A stretch of DNA of 54,203 bases. Origin: Crocinitomicaceae bacterium. GTDB taxonomy: Bacteria > Bacteroidota > Bacteroidia > Flavobacteriales_D > Crocinitomicaceae. The notes beneath the pieces are model-generated. The model did no database searches. It saw nothing but the letters and a program-made list of their open reading frames with translations, and was not told the DNA's origin. The stretch is taken from assembly GCA_028689775.1 (NCBI GenBank), contig JAQVCM010000020.1:1-54203 (forward strand), read 5' to 3'. The stretch's first letter is position 1; each line of letters starts with the position of its first letter. Positions 7,550 through 17,842 of the stretch are shown here, piece after piece. Made by a program: the position numbers and the translations under genes.

Positions 7550-10500
7550 TACATTCCTGCTAAATTAAGTCTGAATCGGATACCGAAACTCGTATTTCCT
7601 GTTGCGTAACTGATGGCAACTTTTGGTGTATTAATGACTTGGTCGTAATACAACTGAATCGTAAAGTTTTGTCCAATGTTGTAGTCTGCAGAAGATTTAA
7701 TCGAAACGACACGTTGACCTGCAGTTGCTTGGTTGGTGTTTTCTTGTACTTTTCGAATCACCGTTGTATTGTCTCTAAAAGAGAAATCACAACGAATATT
7801 TAAAGGCTCTTCCAATTGTTTGTCCTTGTATTTGATCGGCAATTTAACTTTCGCAAATTTATACCCTAAACCAATTACCCATTCTGTACCCAAAATTTCA
7901 GTTACTTGATTGTTGGACAACGCCAAGTTAGCGCTTCTATCTTTCTTGATCTCAAATTTCGTAATCAACCCTTGTCCGTTTACATTCCATGTCGCGTCGA
8001 AACCAATCAATGGAGAAAATCTTTCAGAAACTGTCACATTCGAAACGTTTTTACCAACTAAAAAGTTGTTATTGATGTCCAAATCTGCAGGATTTCCGTT
8101 TTGATCTAAGGTTCCTTTTAAGTTGGTTTGAATCCCGCTGGCTGTTACGGTTGAATTATAACCGTGACGGATCACGAAGTTTCGAATTAACTTTTTGGTG
8201 AACGGGAATTTCGTTAATCCATTGTACGTAATGTTCCAGTTTGGAAGTGGAATATTTTGAATTGGATTGATGTTTTTATCATTCACACGCTTATCTGTGT
8301 AACTGGTTAAAAAAGCGCCAATTACTACTTCTTGCTGAACACCATCATACCCACTAGCGTACCCGTTCGTTTGACCAACTGAGTTTGTGTTTTTATCTCC
8401 TAAAAGTCTGGAGATTTCAGTTCTTCGATCTCTCATCCCTTCGAAAGTAGAGGTAGAATTGTCTTTTCTCAATTTTGAAAACGCGGATCCAAAAGAAATT
8501 GTAGAATAAGTTAATGTTCCTGTTTCCATTTTACTTTGACTTTCAAACGAACCTGAAACATCGTTCCATCTATAAAATTCTCCTGAATTCATGGAGTAAT
8601 TTCGATTGGCTGTCAGTTCAATATTCAAGTCTTTGAAAGGCTCTAAAGAAGCTCTTGCAGTAATGGTTTGCGTATGTGTTTGCGTAAATTGACGATTCAA
8701 TTCACTGTTTTGAACCAAATATCCATTTTGTTCTGCAACACGAGCAACGTTGTATCCATTATCTTTTCCAGCTAAATTATATGCCTGTTTTCCAAACATA
8801 AATCCAGCCATGTTTCGTTCGTTTCCATTGTTAAAACCAAGAATACTGGTAGATTGGTTATAACCTGGCAATAAAGTCCCGTCGTTCAAAGCGTAGGTTG
8901 CAGAAACTGATCGAACCGTCATGACCATTCTCGCTAAGAAACCACCAACCGGTTGAACAGGTTTCTTTTCATTTTCTTTTAATTTTTTCTCCTTAGCTTT
9001 GGCTCTATCAAACTTGCGTTTTTTGCGCTCAAACTGTCTTCTTTCTTTCGAAGTCATTTCATCCAAAGGTTTGTCTGGCTCCAAAGTTTTAGGCAAAGCA
9101 GCTTTCTCCGGTTCTTTTACAGCAGATTTTCTGCCATCCATTCCCATCGCATTTCCTCTGATTTTAGACATTTGTCCAGAAGCGATTACCTTTTTGAAAT
9201 AAGGAACTTTGTTGTAAAGGTTCACAAAATTCAGTTGCGTTGTTACGTTAAATACACGGCTATTTTGAATGATGTTACCGTATTGACTTTGTCCCAAAGG
9301 AGCACGTTGCCAATTGAACGTACCGTTATATTTTACATTTCCTGTCACCCAATCAATCGCCGGAATTTTATCAAACGGAATGTTGTAAGACAAACTATAA
9401 TCGTGCGTATAATCGATTGATTGACCGAGTGTATTCATTTGTTTCCAAATGGTATCTCTAAAAGTTCTGTAATTATCAGGATCTGCTTTGCGGTCGATTC
9501 TCCCTTGATTTTCATCAAAAACAGAACGGTTGTTTGCATTGAAAGATAATTTCAAATTGCGCGTAATGTCATATCCTAAATTATAGGAACGGTTCCAAGA
9601 AAACGATTTTACATATACTGGATTGAAATCATAACCAGGCGTAACGTTATTTCTAACTTTTCGCTCGTTATAACTACGTTGTAAATCATTTGAAAAACCA
9701 ATTGTTTTCGGCATCAAATAAATGTTGGCATCTTTAATGAGCGACCACCATTTAGATTTCTGCATGTATTTCACTTTCTTAAATGGCTCGTAAGGCTTCG
9801 CGGTGAAAGAATAATTGTAATTCATTCCACCTCTCCAAATCTTCGTTCGATCGTATTCCAAGTTAAAATCTCTGTGCATGTTTTCACTGTATGCATAATT
9901 TAGAGAGAAGTTGGAAACGTTGTAGAAACGAGCTTTGGCTGTTGCGCTTTTCTCTTTGCGAACGTTGGTGAAATTATATGATTTTCTTTCTGTAAAATCT
10001 TGACCCGTTTTTGCGCGTTCTCTTCTTGTTTCACCTTCGTAATCACTCAAGCGAATATCTGGATTGAAGGGATCATATTCTGGATTGATGACACCAACAG
10101 AATATCCGTAGAAAAACGGCAAGGATAAATTAATTCTTTTTCCAAAAAACTGACCCAATGCAATGTTCGTATTGAAATCAAATCCCAATTGCTGGTTGCG
10201 TTGTCTTTCTTGAACTCTACTTTCAATCGAACCCCAGTTGACACCGCTATAATTTCCAGACATGGAAAGATTGGCAAAATCCGCTGCTTGAACTTGCATT
10301 CTCGCCACAGCTGCCGATCCTCCTTCATTTTGGAAATCAGACAATCTCAATTCGTTAATCCAAACATTCACACATTTGGCTAAACCATCATCCGCCCACG
10401 GATTTTCATCTGTTTTACTCGGATTACGAACACCAATCATGATGGATCTAATTCCTTGTAAGTTTGGACTTCCTTTGATTCGCAACATGCGGTTTGGATT

Positions 10501-13500
10501 CGCAGGATCGACAATCGAATATTCAGAGGTATTTAAAAGCGTAGAATTTGGATCGCCTGTAATGTTGTTTCGTTTCTTCTTTAAATTTAATAAATCATCA
10601 AAAATAATCTCCACATTATTCGCCTCAGGCCATACAGAATATTCATTGTTATTATACCAAGGACTCAAAGCCAAAGGCATTTCATATTCGTAATAGTTTT
10701 CAGTAAAATCGGTACCTAAACGAATGAAAACTGTCACATCATTGCTATTTAACGGCTGCGCGGTAGACACTTGTTCTGCGTGCACATACAATTTCATTTT
10801 CTTGTACGTACGAACATCAAACTGAACATTTTTATAGCCTGCTCGAGAATCTCCGTCTTTCAAATTACAAACTTCGAATGTCAACGATTGCTCGTTTAAT
10901 TGTCTTTGTTGGATTTGCGTTGGATCTGTTTCACGAATAATCCCTGGAGGAATTACATAATTAATTGGGTTGCGTTGTGCGTTTTCTTCAAAGTTAATTG
11001 CTCCAATGTTAAACGTAGTTTGATTTGGATCTGTTACCACTCCATCTCCTGGCGCTGTTAAATCTTCTTTGAATTTTCTCCATTCACCACGAATGAATTC
11101 TAATTTTGCAAATCGAATGACCACTTCTTCATCAAAATCTTTCAAGAACATGCGCATGAAACGAACGGATCTAAAATCTGAAATTCCGTTGATGGCTTGT
11201 TGAGGTTCTGTAACTGGAATCTTGTACTGAATCCATTTCTCAACTTTATTACTTCCTTCGATAGTATGTGTTTGAACACTGGTTACGTAATTTTGTCCTA
11301 CAATGGTATCTCCTGGACGTAAACTTACTTTGTATTGGAAATAACTTTCAGTTTCTGAAATGTTATTATCTCCATTCAAATCTTCTACATCTGGTAAATT
11401 CGTAGCTTGCGTTGGATAACCGGCGCCATTTGCAGTATCCGACATTTGCGTGGTGTAGGAGTTTCCTTCCATTCCATTGTATCGCTTATATCTTTGTAAA
11501 ATATTTGCTTGCTGCGCGTCATAACGATCATCTCTGTAAAAACGGTAATCATCATTCGACGGGTCTTTGATCATTTTCGCTTTTGCGTCCGCAGATAAAG
11601 TTGGATTGTTTTGAACCCAATTTACATAATTGGTATAGGCATTTCGCTCTGCTGTATTTCCGCGTCCGTCCAATCCAACATCTTGTGCGATTCTAGATTC
11701 TGGATCCATGTCGAACGCATTCACAACCACTTGGTCTGTTGAAACTACTGCCCACGGAGTAACATCCGTATTGGCGCTACTTCCAACAACGGTTGGTAAA
11801 CCATTTTCGAAACTTTTTCTAGAGTCAGGTAAAACATCTTCCGATACATTCCCCAAGTTGAAATACAAATTCCCTCCTGTATGTTGCGAATTTGGATTGA
11901 CAGCTTCAGCATCTTGGTTGAAAGGATCTAAAATCCAGAACTGAATATATTCAATGTTGGCTTGTTCAAAATCATTGGTCGTTAAAGCCCGCATGATTCC
12001 TCCCCAACGATTTTCTGGATTGGTAAATTGTCCATTTGCATCAACCGTATTGGTGGTGTCGTAATTATACATTCCACGCTCTTTCGGATAATATGCTAAG
12101 TCTAGAAACTGAACTACAGGAATTTCAGTATAAGTCAATTGAGTATTTTTGAAGATATCTGTTTGGCGAACCAAGCGCACGCGACTATCAGATGTCAAGC
12201 TTGGATCTGCATTAAAGTGTTTTGGACGAAGAGAATTGTCAGAATAAAACAGTTGATCAATGTAGTACCAAGAAAGTAACGATCTTCTAAATCCTGCGGA
12301 TAAATCTTTCGACCCTCCTTCTGGGAAAAGCGTTGGTTGTCCTTGCGGAACAGAAGCCATCTTCCAAGCACTCACATTTTTCAAATCAATGGCACTTTGG
12401 CTTCCTTCAAAATCATCAATGTACGAAATACCTGTTTTGGTGATGGATCTTGGAACACCTGGAATCAAATGCGCCACTTCACCTGTAAACGAAATACTTG
12501 ATTTTGCTTTGGTAGAAATGACCGGCAACATGTCCACCAACTTCGTTAAAAATGGCAGTTCACTTCTGAAAGCTACATCCAATCCGAGTACGTTGTTTTT
12601 AAACGGTTCACTTCCGATATCTACTTTTTGAGTAATTGGCTTTTCAGTCATTCTCATCCACGTTGCTCCTACGTTAAAATCTTCGGAGAAGCGATAGTTC
12701 AAGTGTGTTCCGAGTAAAGTTTTGGCTTGAAAACCAAAGACAGAATTACTCTCGATGGATATTTTTAACGGCGTATTGGATTCTAAAATTCCAGAGTTTA
12801 GAATTTTTACTCTTCCTAAGTTGTAATCAACACTATAATCTTGACCTTCAATTAATTTAATTCCTCCCGCAGTAACGCTCACAGCACCTTCCGGCACGTT
12901 CATCGCGTTCAATGGAATGTCAGATGAAATGGAAGATTGATATTCTCCTTTTAATATAAATCTGTTTTTGGTTGGAATTTGTTGCGCTGCAGTTTTAGTA
13001 GAGTCATATAACTCTGTATAAGCAACTTTATCCACAATTGCTTGCGGAATATTGGCATCTATTAATTTTTTTCGAAGTGTTGCTCCAAAGGGTTCTACCG
13101 TTGAAAAATAAACGCGTCCATTTCTTGGATTTACCGTACCTCCTCTTTCCGATCGATTTCCTGCAAAGGTCATCGGTGCAAAGTCAAAAAGTCCATCTGG
13201 GAACGGTTGTTCGTTGGTATTAATTCTATCCATTTCCAACAAAGTCACTAATTGAACATCTTTTACGCCATCCGCAGGGAAATATGGAATTAACAAACTG
13301 TTGTCTGGATTGTTATACAAAACATCCAATCTAAACCCTTGTTTATCTAGTTGATATGCACCAATTGAATAAACGTTTTTCATCATCAAATCCCACAACT
13401 TGTTTTTAGGACTTGTCAACGTAGGTTTCAATAATTTCAACAACAACGCATCTTGTCCAGAAATACCATCAACCGAAAAATCTCCAACTTGGTAAGTTTG

Positions 13501-14895
13501 TCCTCGGTATGTATATTCATAGGCAACTGCCAAAACCTCATCGTTATTCAACGGTAAGTTTAGCGAGATAAAACCAAGTAATGCATTGTAAGAAAACTCG
13601 TTGTCTGTTAATTTTCGTGCATTTTCAATTTTCTCATAATGCTTGGATTGTAAAAACGGCCCTGGAGAAACATTTTGTGCGGATAGAGCAGAAACTGCTC
13701 CTGTAAATCCTCTAATTCCAGCTTGTGAAGCTGCCCATTGATACAAAGCATTGGCTTCGTTGTCTGGAAATTTCGCCTCTGTCGTTTGTCCCGGTGAGCC
13801 TTCTAAGTTTGTCGCTTTTGACTCTCCTAAATCCGTGAAGGCAACAATGTTTCTCGTATCTTCTGTTCGGTTAATTCGATTGGTAACCCACACTTCAATT
13901 CGCGTAATATTTACCTCTGATTTCGGAATCGGAAGTTCAGACATCGCATTGTCATATTCATCTCTAAAGTTTAAGTTGATGAAATAGTGCCGATTTGCCT
14001 CGTAATTATCCGCTGAAAACTCAAAAGGTTGAACTTGCGCTTTACCGGCAATGTTGATTTCTTGACGTTTACTTTTAGAAGAAGCCAAGATTCCATCCAC
14101 GGTTAATCTTCCAAATTTCATTTGAGAACGAACCCCGAAAAGGACTTGTGAACCTTGAATTAAAGAAGTGTTCAAAGGCAAGGAAACGTTTCCAATTTCT
14201 AGTTTTTGTAGAATTTGATCTTCGTCACCCGTATATCCTAATTTCGTAATGTTATCAAAATCAAAAGCTGCTTGGGTGTTATAACTGGCATTCAATTTAA
14301 TTTTCGTGCCAATTTGTCCAACCATGTTGAGTTGAATTTGTTGTTGAAAATCAAATCGCGTTACTTTTCGCTGTTTTACGGGTAAAATAGGGTTGTCGTA
14401 GCGCGAAGAGTTCACACCCAAAGAAATCTCAACAGAACCTTGCGGTCGAATGCTGATTTCATTGGAGCCAAAAATGTTTGCAAATGCTTTTCCTGGAACA
14501 TTGATCGAAGGATTGAACCCTCGTTTCGCTTGATTTTCCGCATCGATTTTGTCTTTCCAATTGTCTTGCATCGACTTGTTTCGATCGTATTCCAAATATT
14601 CTTCCAAAGTCATCATGGAAGGATTTCGGAAATTCATTTCACTGTTTCCAAATGTTTCTTTAAAAACATACGTTCCTGTTTTTGGATCGTAAACAATGGT
14701 TTGATTCACAGAGCCAGGATCACCTAAGTCAAAGCGTTGTTTCCCACTTTGGGTAGGATCGTTGTTGTTTTTAATCGGGAAAGGCAAGGAGTCAGTAGGT
14801 GATTGTGCCCAAACAGCAGTCAACGAAAATAACCACGTGCCAAAAACAACGGGTATATTTAATAGATTAAATTGTACAAAAAATTTCTTCAACAC
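7549..14895 (-). CDS. sprA: SprA/Sov, outer-membrane translocon of the type IX secretion system
   Basis: At 2448 residues this is the giant outer-membrane beta-barrel through which T9SS cargo leaves the cell; in gliding Flavobacteria it also supports adhesin export. A signal peptide ends near residue 31 (AVWAQ). Family landmarks include the N-terminal block with RPQGSVEISLGVNSS, the tandem FDFQQQIQLNMVGQIGTKIKLN segment typical of the SprA repeat domain, and the middle stretch SYIDDFEGSQSAIDLK. The length agrees with Flavobacterium SprA. The start is GTG at 14895, directly after the ruvA stop (TAA-GTG); no nearby ATG keeps the signal peptide. Upstream ruvA and maeB match known synteny. The T9SS sorting-domain proteins in this window are its expected clients. 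Confidence 0.95.
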   Translation of the reverse strand: MLKKFFVQFNLLNIPVVFGTWLFSLTAVWAQSPTDSLPFPIKNNNDPTQSGKQRFDLGDPGSVNQTIVYDPKTGTYVFKETFGNSEMNFRNPSMMTLEEYLEYDRNKSMQDNWKDKIDAENQAKRGFNPSINVPGKAFANIFGSNEISIRPQGSVEISLGVNSSRYDNPILPVKQRKVTRFDFQQQIQLNMVGQIGTKIKLNASYNTQAAFDFDNITKLGYTGDEDQILQKLEIGNVSLPLNTSLIQGSQVLFGVRSQMKFGRLTVDGILASSKSKRQEINIAGKAQVQPFEFSADNYEANRHYFINLNFRDEYDNAMSELPIPKSEVNITRIEVWVTNRINRTEDTRNIVAFTDLGESKATNLEGSPGQTTEAKFPDNEANALYQWAASQAGIRGFTGAVSALSAQNVSPGPFLQSKHYEKIENARKLTDNEFSYNALLGFISLNLPLNNDEVLAVAYEYTYRGQTYQVGDFSVDGISGQDALLLKLLKPTLTSPKNKLWDLMMKNVYSIGAYQLDKQGFRLDVLYNNPDNSLLIPYFPADGVKDVQLVTLLEMDRINTNEQPFPDGLFDFAPMTFAGNRSERGGTVNPRNGRVYFSTVEPFGATLRKKLIDANIPQAIVDKVAYTELYDSTKTAAQQIPTKNRFILKGEYQSSISSDIPLNAMNVPEGAVSVTAGGIKLIEGQDYSVDYNLGRVKILNSGILESNTPLKISIESNSVFGFQAKTLLGTHLNYRFSEDFNVGATWMRMTEKPITQKVDIGSEPFKNNVLGLDVAFRSELPFLTKLVDMLPVISTKAKSSISFTGEVAHLIPGVPRSITKTGISYIDDFEGSQSAIDLKNVSAWKMASVPQGQPTLFPEGGSKDLSAGFRRSLLSWYYIDQLFYSDNSLRPKHFNADPSLTSDSRVRLVRQTDIFKNTQLTYTEIPVVQFLDLAYYPKERGMYNYDTTNTVDANGQFTNPENRWGGIMRALTTNDFEQANIEYIQFWILDPFNQDAEAVNPNSQHTGGNLYFNLGNVSEDVLPDSRKSFENGLPTVVGSSANTDVTPWAVVSTDQVVVNAFDMDPESRIAQDVGLDGRGNTAERNAYTNYVNWVQNNPTLSADAKAKMIKDPSNDDYRFYRDDRYDAQQANILQRYKRYNGMEGNSYTTQMSDTANGAGYPTQATNLPDVEDLNGDNNISETESYFQYKVSLRPGDTIVGQNYVTSVQTHTIEGSNKVEKWIQYKIPVTEPQQAINGISDFRSVRFMRMFLKDFDEEVVIRFAKLEFIRGEWRKFKEDLTAPGDGVVTDPNQTTFNIGAINFEENAQRNPINYVIPPGIIRETDPTQIQQRQLNEQSLTFEVCNLKDGDSRAGYKNVQFDVRTYKKMKLYVHAEQVSTAQPLNSNDVTVFIRLGTDFTENYYEYEMPLALSPWYNNNEYSVWPEANNVEIIFDDLLNLKKKRNNITGDPNSTLLNTSEYSIVDPANPNRMLRIKGSPNLQGIRSIMIGVRNPSKTDENPWADDGLAKCVNVWINELRLSDFQNEGGSAAVARMQVQAADFANLSMSGNYSGVNWGSIESRVQERQRNQQLGFDFNTNIALGQFFGKRINLSLPFFYGYSVGVINPEYDPFNPDIRLSDYEGETRRERAKTGQDFTERKSYNFTNVRKEKSATAKARFYNVSNFSLNYAYSENMHRDFNLEYDRTKIWRGGMNYNYSFTAKPYEPFKKVKYMQKSKWWSLIKDANIYLMPKTIGFSNDLQRSYNERKVRNNVTPGYDFNPVYVKSFSWNRSYNLGYDITRNLKLSFNANNRSVFDENQGRIDRKADPDNYRTFRDTIWKQMNTLGQSIDYTHDYSLSYNIPFDKIPAIDWVTGNVKYNGTFNWQRAPLGQSQYGNIIQNSRVFNVTTQLNFVNLYNKVPYFKKVIASGQMSKIRGNAMGMDGRKSAVKEPEKAALPKTLEPDKPLDEMTSKERRQFERKKRKFDRAKAKEKKLKENEKKPVQPVGGFLARMVMTVRSVSATYALNDGTLLPGYNQSTSILGFNNGNERNMAGFMFGKQAYNLAGKDNGYNVARVAEQNGYLVQNSELNRQFTQTHTQTITARASLEPFKDLNIELTANRNYSMNSGEFYRWNDVSGSFESQSKMETGTLTYSTISFGSAFSKLRKDNSTSTFEGMRDRRTEISRLLGDKNTNSVGQTNGYASGYDGVQQEVVIGAFLTSYTDKRVNDKNINPIQNIPLPNWNITYNGLTKFPFTKKLIRNFVIRHGYNSTVTASGIQTNLKGTLDQNGNPADLDINNNFLVGKNVSNVTVSERFSPLIGFDATWNVNGQGLITKFEIKKDRSANLALSNNQVTEILGTEWVIGLGYKFAKVKLPIKYKDKQLEEPLNIRCDFSFRDNTTVIRKVQENTNQATAGQRVVSIKSSADYNIGQNFTIQLYYDQVINTPKVAISYATGNTSFGIRFRLNLAGM

Positions 14896-15471
14896 TTATA
14901 AAATTTTTAGTGCTTCTTTGATTAGCTTTTCAACAGATTCTTCTCCTGTTGCAATTTTATGAAGGGCTTTATCTACCGCTTTTTTATCAAACCCAAGAGA
15001 AACTAAAGCAGTTAACGCATCAAATCGATTCGTATTGTTATTGGAGATCACATTTCCTTCTTCAAAGTTCATTTTTAACATTTTATCCTTCAAATCAATA
15101 ATTGCTCTTTGAGCTGTTTTTGGGCCAATGCCTTTGATGGATTGAATGGTTTTCACGTCGTCAGAAAGAATTGCCGCAGCGATTTCATCGGAGGTCAAAG
15201 AAGACAACATGATCATCGCCGTGTTTGGACCAATTCCTGAAACAGAAATGAGGTGATTAAACATTTCACGTTCTTCTTTTTGGAAAAAACCGTACAAAAT
15301 TTGCGCGTCTTCTCTAACAATAAATTGCGTATAAATGAATACCGATTCACTTGCTGAAAGCAAGGAAAAGGTATTCAAAGAAATTTTCACTTCATATCCA
15401 AGTCCGTTGCATTCCACTACGATGTTTGTAGGGTTTTTCTCAACCAACTTTCCATTCAAATGTGTAATCAT
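14896..15471 (-). CDS. ruvA: Holliday junction DNA helicase subunit RuvA
   Basis: The 191-residue RuvA binds four-way Holliday junctions as a tetramer and loads the RuvB motor during recombination and repair. The N-terminal OB fold begins MITHLNGKLVEKNP. Two helix-hairpin-helix motifs are visible: VSGIGPNTAMIML (about 73-85) and IKGIGPKTAQRAI (about 108-120). A flexible linker leads to the small domain III (FDALTALVSLGFDKKAV) that contacts RuvB. It lies 21 bases after maeB, and its stop abuts the sprA GTG. Confidence 0.95.
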   Translation of the reverse strand: MITHLNGKLVEKNPTNIVVECNGLGYEVKISLNTFSLLSASESVFIYTQFIVREDAQILYGFFQKEEREMFNHLISVSGIGPNTAMIMLSSLTSDEIAAAILSDDVKTIQSIKGIGPKTAQRAIIDLKDKMLKMNFEEGNVISNNNTNRFDALTALVSLGFDKKAVDKALHKIATGEESVEKLIKEALKIL

Positions 15472-15492
15472 GTAGTTTGTTTTTTCTTGCTG

Positions 15493-17757
15493 CTATTTGT
15501 TTTGAGCATCTACAACAGCAACTTTCACCATGTTAATAATTTCTCGCACGCTTGCACCCATTTGCACGATGTGAATCGATTTTTTCAAACCAACCAAAAC
15601 CGGTCCGATCGTTTCAGATTCTGTCAATTCTTGCAACAATTTATACGCAATATTTCCAGAAGAAAGATTTGGGAAAATCAAGGTGTTAACTTCTTTGTTG
15701 GCCAAAGTTGAAAACGAGAATTTCTCATTCATCAACTCACTATTCAAGGCAAAGTTCGCTTGTAACTCACCATCAACCGCTAAACTTGGGTATTTCTCGT
15801 GAAGTATTCGAACTGCTTCTGACATTTTATCAGCATCTTTTCCTGGAGAAGAACCGAAATTAGAGTAGCTCAATAAAGCGATTTTAGGAACCACTTTAAA
15901 TTTACGGATTGTTTTTGCTACGTTACTGGTAATCTCAGCAATTTGTTCCGCTGTTGGATCCATGTTAATCGTCGTATCTGCCAAGAACAAAGGCCCTCTT
16001 TTGGTCATCAAGATGTATAATCCAGAAACCAAACTCACGTCTTTTTGAGTTCCTACCGTTTTCAAAGCTGGACGAACCACATCGCGGTAGTTACGCGTTA
16101 AGCCAGAAATCATGGCATCTGCATCACCCATTTCTACCATCATCGCACCAAAGTGATTTCTTTCGCGCATGATCTGAACGGATTCAAATTCAGTAAACCC
16201 TTTTCTTTTCTTTTTCTCGAAGAAAGCGTGTCCAAATTTTTCTCTTCTTTTTTGCTCTTCGTCTGATTTTGGATCGATGATGACGTAATCATTAAAGTCA
16301 AGGGCGTATTCTGCAATCATCTTTTCGATTTTCGCACGTTGACCTAACAAAATAGGGAAAGCTATATTTTCATCAGCAGCAAATTGAGCCGCTTTCAATA
16401 TTTTATAATTATCCGCTTCAGCAAAAACAACTTTTTTCGGGTTGCTCTGCGCTTTCAGGGTTAAATCTCTAATTAATTTGGTGTCCAGACCTAAACGCGT
16501 TTTCAATTCGTGTTCGTAAGCGTCCCAATCGGTAATTGGTTTTCTAGCAACACCAGAGTCCATTGCTGCTTTCGCAACTGCTAGCGCAACGTAATAAATC
16601 AAACGTGCATCGAGTGGTTTAGGAATGATTTGTTCTCTACCAAATGAAATGTTTTTATCTCCATACGCTTCGATTACTTCTTCTGGAATCAATTCTTTCG
16701 CTAGCGAAGCAATTGCTTTTACCGCCGCCAATTTCATTTCTTCGTTGATGGTTGTAGCTCGAACGTCTAATGCTCCTCTAAAAATGAATGGGAAACCCAA
16801 TACGTTATTTACTTGGTTTGGATGATCTGATCTTCCCGTAGCCATGATGATGTCTGGACGAGCAGCCATCGCATCTTTGTACGTAATTTCAGGGTCTGGA
16901 TTTGCCAACGCAAATACAATTGGATTGGCAGACATGGAGTTCACCATTGCCTTTGACACGATATTTCCTTTCGATAAACCTACAAAAACATCTGTATTGA
17001 CAAATGATGCTTCTAAGCTAATATCATGTTCGTGAACCGCAAACTCTAACTTCTCCGCTCCAAGACCTGTACGACCTTTGTGCAAAAGTCCTTTGCTATC
17101 AAACATCAAAACATTTTCACGTTTCGCCCCTAAGGACATGTACAATTTAGCACATGAAATTGCAGCAGCACCAGCGCCAGAGATAACAATTTTCACATCT
17201 CCAATATTTTTATCACACAGTTCCAATGCATTTAGCAAGGCTGCGGAAGAAATAATTGCTGTTCCGTGTTGGTCATCGTGCATTACTGGAATATCCAATT
17301 CCTCTTTCAACCTTCTTTCGATTTCAAAAGCTTCCGGAGCTTTTAAATCCTCCAAGTTAATTCCACCAAAGGTTGGTGCAATTGCTTTTACAGTTTGAAT
17401 AAAGAGTTCGGTATCGCTTGCATCAATTTCAATGTCAAAAACATCGATGTCTGCAAATATTTTAAATAAAATTCCTTTTCCTTCCATCACTGGCTTGGAA
17501 GCAAGTGGTCCAATGTCTCCCAAACCTAGAACTGCTGTTCCGTTTGTGATAACTGCAACTAAGTTTCCTTTTGCTGTATATTTATAAACATCGTCTGGAT
17601 TTTCAGCGATTTTAAGACATGGTTCAGCAACACCAGGTGAATATGCTAAAGATAAATCTCCAGGAGTGGAATAAGGTTTAGTTGGTATAACTTCTATTTT
17701 CCCTGGTCTACCGGATGAATGATAGTCCAATGCGTCTTGTTTACGAATCTTTGCCAT
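15493..17757 (-). CDS. maeB: NADP-dependent malic enzyme with C-terminal phosphotransacetylase-like domain
   Basis: The 754-residue cytoplasmic enzyme decarboxylates malate to pyruvate with NADP. The N-terminal malic-enzyme part has SPGVAEPC, the dinucleotide region with GLGDIG, and a second nucleotide-binding motif ISGAGAAAISCAKL. From about residue 425 (KVVFAEADNYKILKAA) a phosphate acetyltransferase-like domain follows, as in MaeB-type enzymes where it is thought to be regulatory. I begin at the ATG at 17757; a TTG at 17781 would add eight residues. It heads the maeB-ruvA-sprA-GNAT block, an order also known from Flavobacterium up to sprA. Confidence 0.93.
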   Translation of the reverse strand: MAKIRKQDALDYHSSGRPGKIEVIPTKPYSTPGDLSLAYSPGVAEPCLKIAENPDDVYKYTAKGNLVAVITNGTAVLGLGDIGPLASKPVMEGKGILFKIFADIDVFDIEIDASDTELFIQTVKAIAPTFGGINLEDLKAPEAFEIERRLKEELDIPVMHDDQHGTAIISSAALLNALELCDKNIGDVKIVISGAGAAAISCAKLYMSLGAKRENVLMFDSKGLLHKGRTGLGAEKLEFAVHEHDISLEASFVNTDVFVGLSKGNIVSKAMVNSMSANPIVFALANPDPEITYKDAMAARPDIIMATGRSDHPNQVNNVLGFPFIFRGALDVRATTINEEMKLAAVKAIASLAKELIPEEVIEAYGDKNISFGREQIIPKPLDARLIYYVALAVAKAAMDSGVARKPITDWDAYEHELKTRLGLDTKLIRDLTLKAQSNPKKVVFAEADNYKILKAAQFAADENIAFPILLGQRAKIEKMIAEYALDFNDYVIIDPKSDEEQKRREKFGHAFFEKKKRKGFTEFESVQIMRERNHFGAMMVEMGDADAMISGLTRNYRDVVRPALKTVGTQKDVSLVSGLYILMTKRGPLFLADTTINMDPTAEQIAEITSNVAKTIRKFKVVPKIALLSYSNFGSSPGKDADKMSEAVRILHEKYPSLAVDGELQANFALNSELMNEKFSFSTLANKEVNTLIFPNLSSGNIAYKLLQELTESETIGPVLVGLKKSIHIVQMGASVREIINMVKVAVVDAQNK

Positions 17758-17793
17758 TTTTGGTAATTTAATAAGAGACAAATTTACATAAAA

Positions 17794-17821
17794 AAAGTGG
17801 ACTGAATTAACAGTCCACTTT
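17794..17821 (-). terminator. rho-independent terminator
   Basis: AAAGTGGACTG (17794-17804) pairs with CAGTCCACTTT (17811-17821) around AATTAA. On the minus strand it is followed by a T-run. It ends the secreted protein gene whose stop is at 17843 and separates it from maeB. Confidence 0.9.
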
Positions 17822-17842
17822 CCAAGAGCATAATCTTTTCTA

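Noticed and set aside
7910..14727. Several plus-strand open frames opposite sprA
   Set aside because: They are short, lie wholly within the well-supported SprA coding sequence, and show no family motifs.
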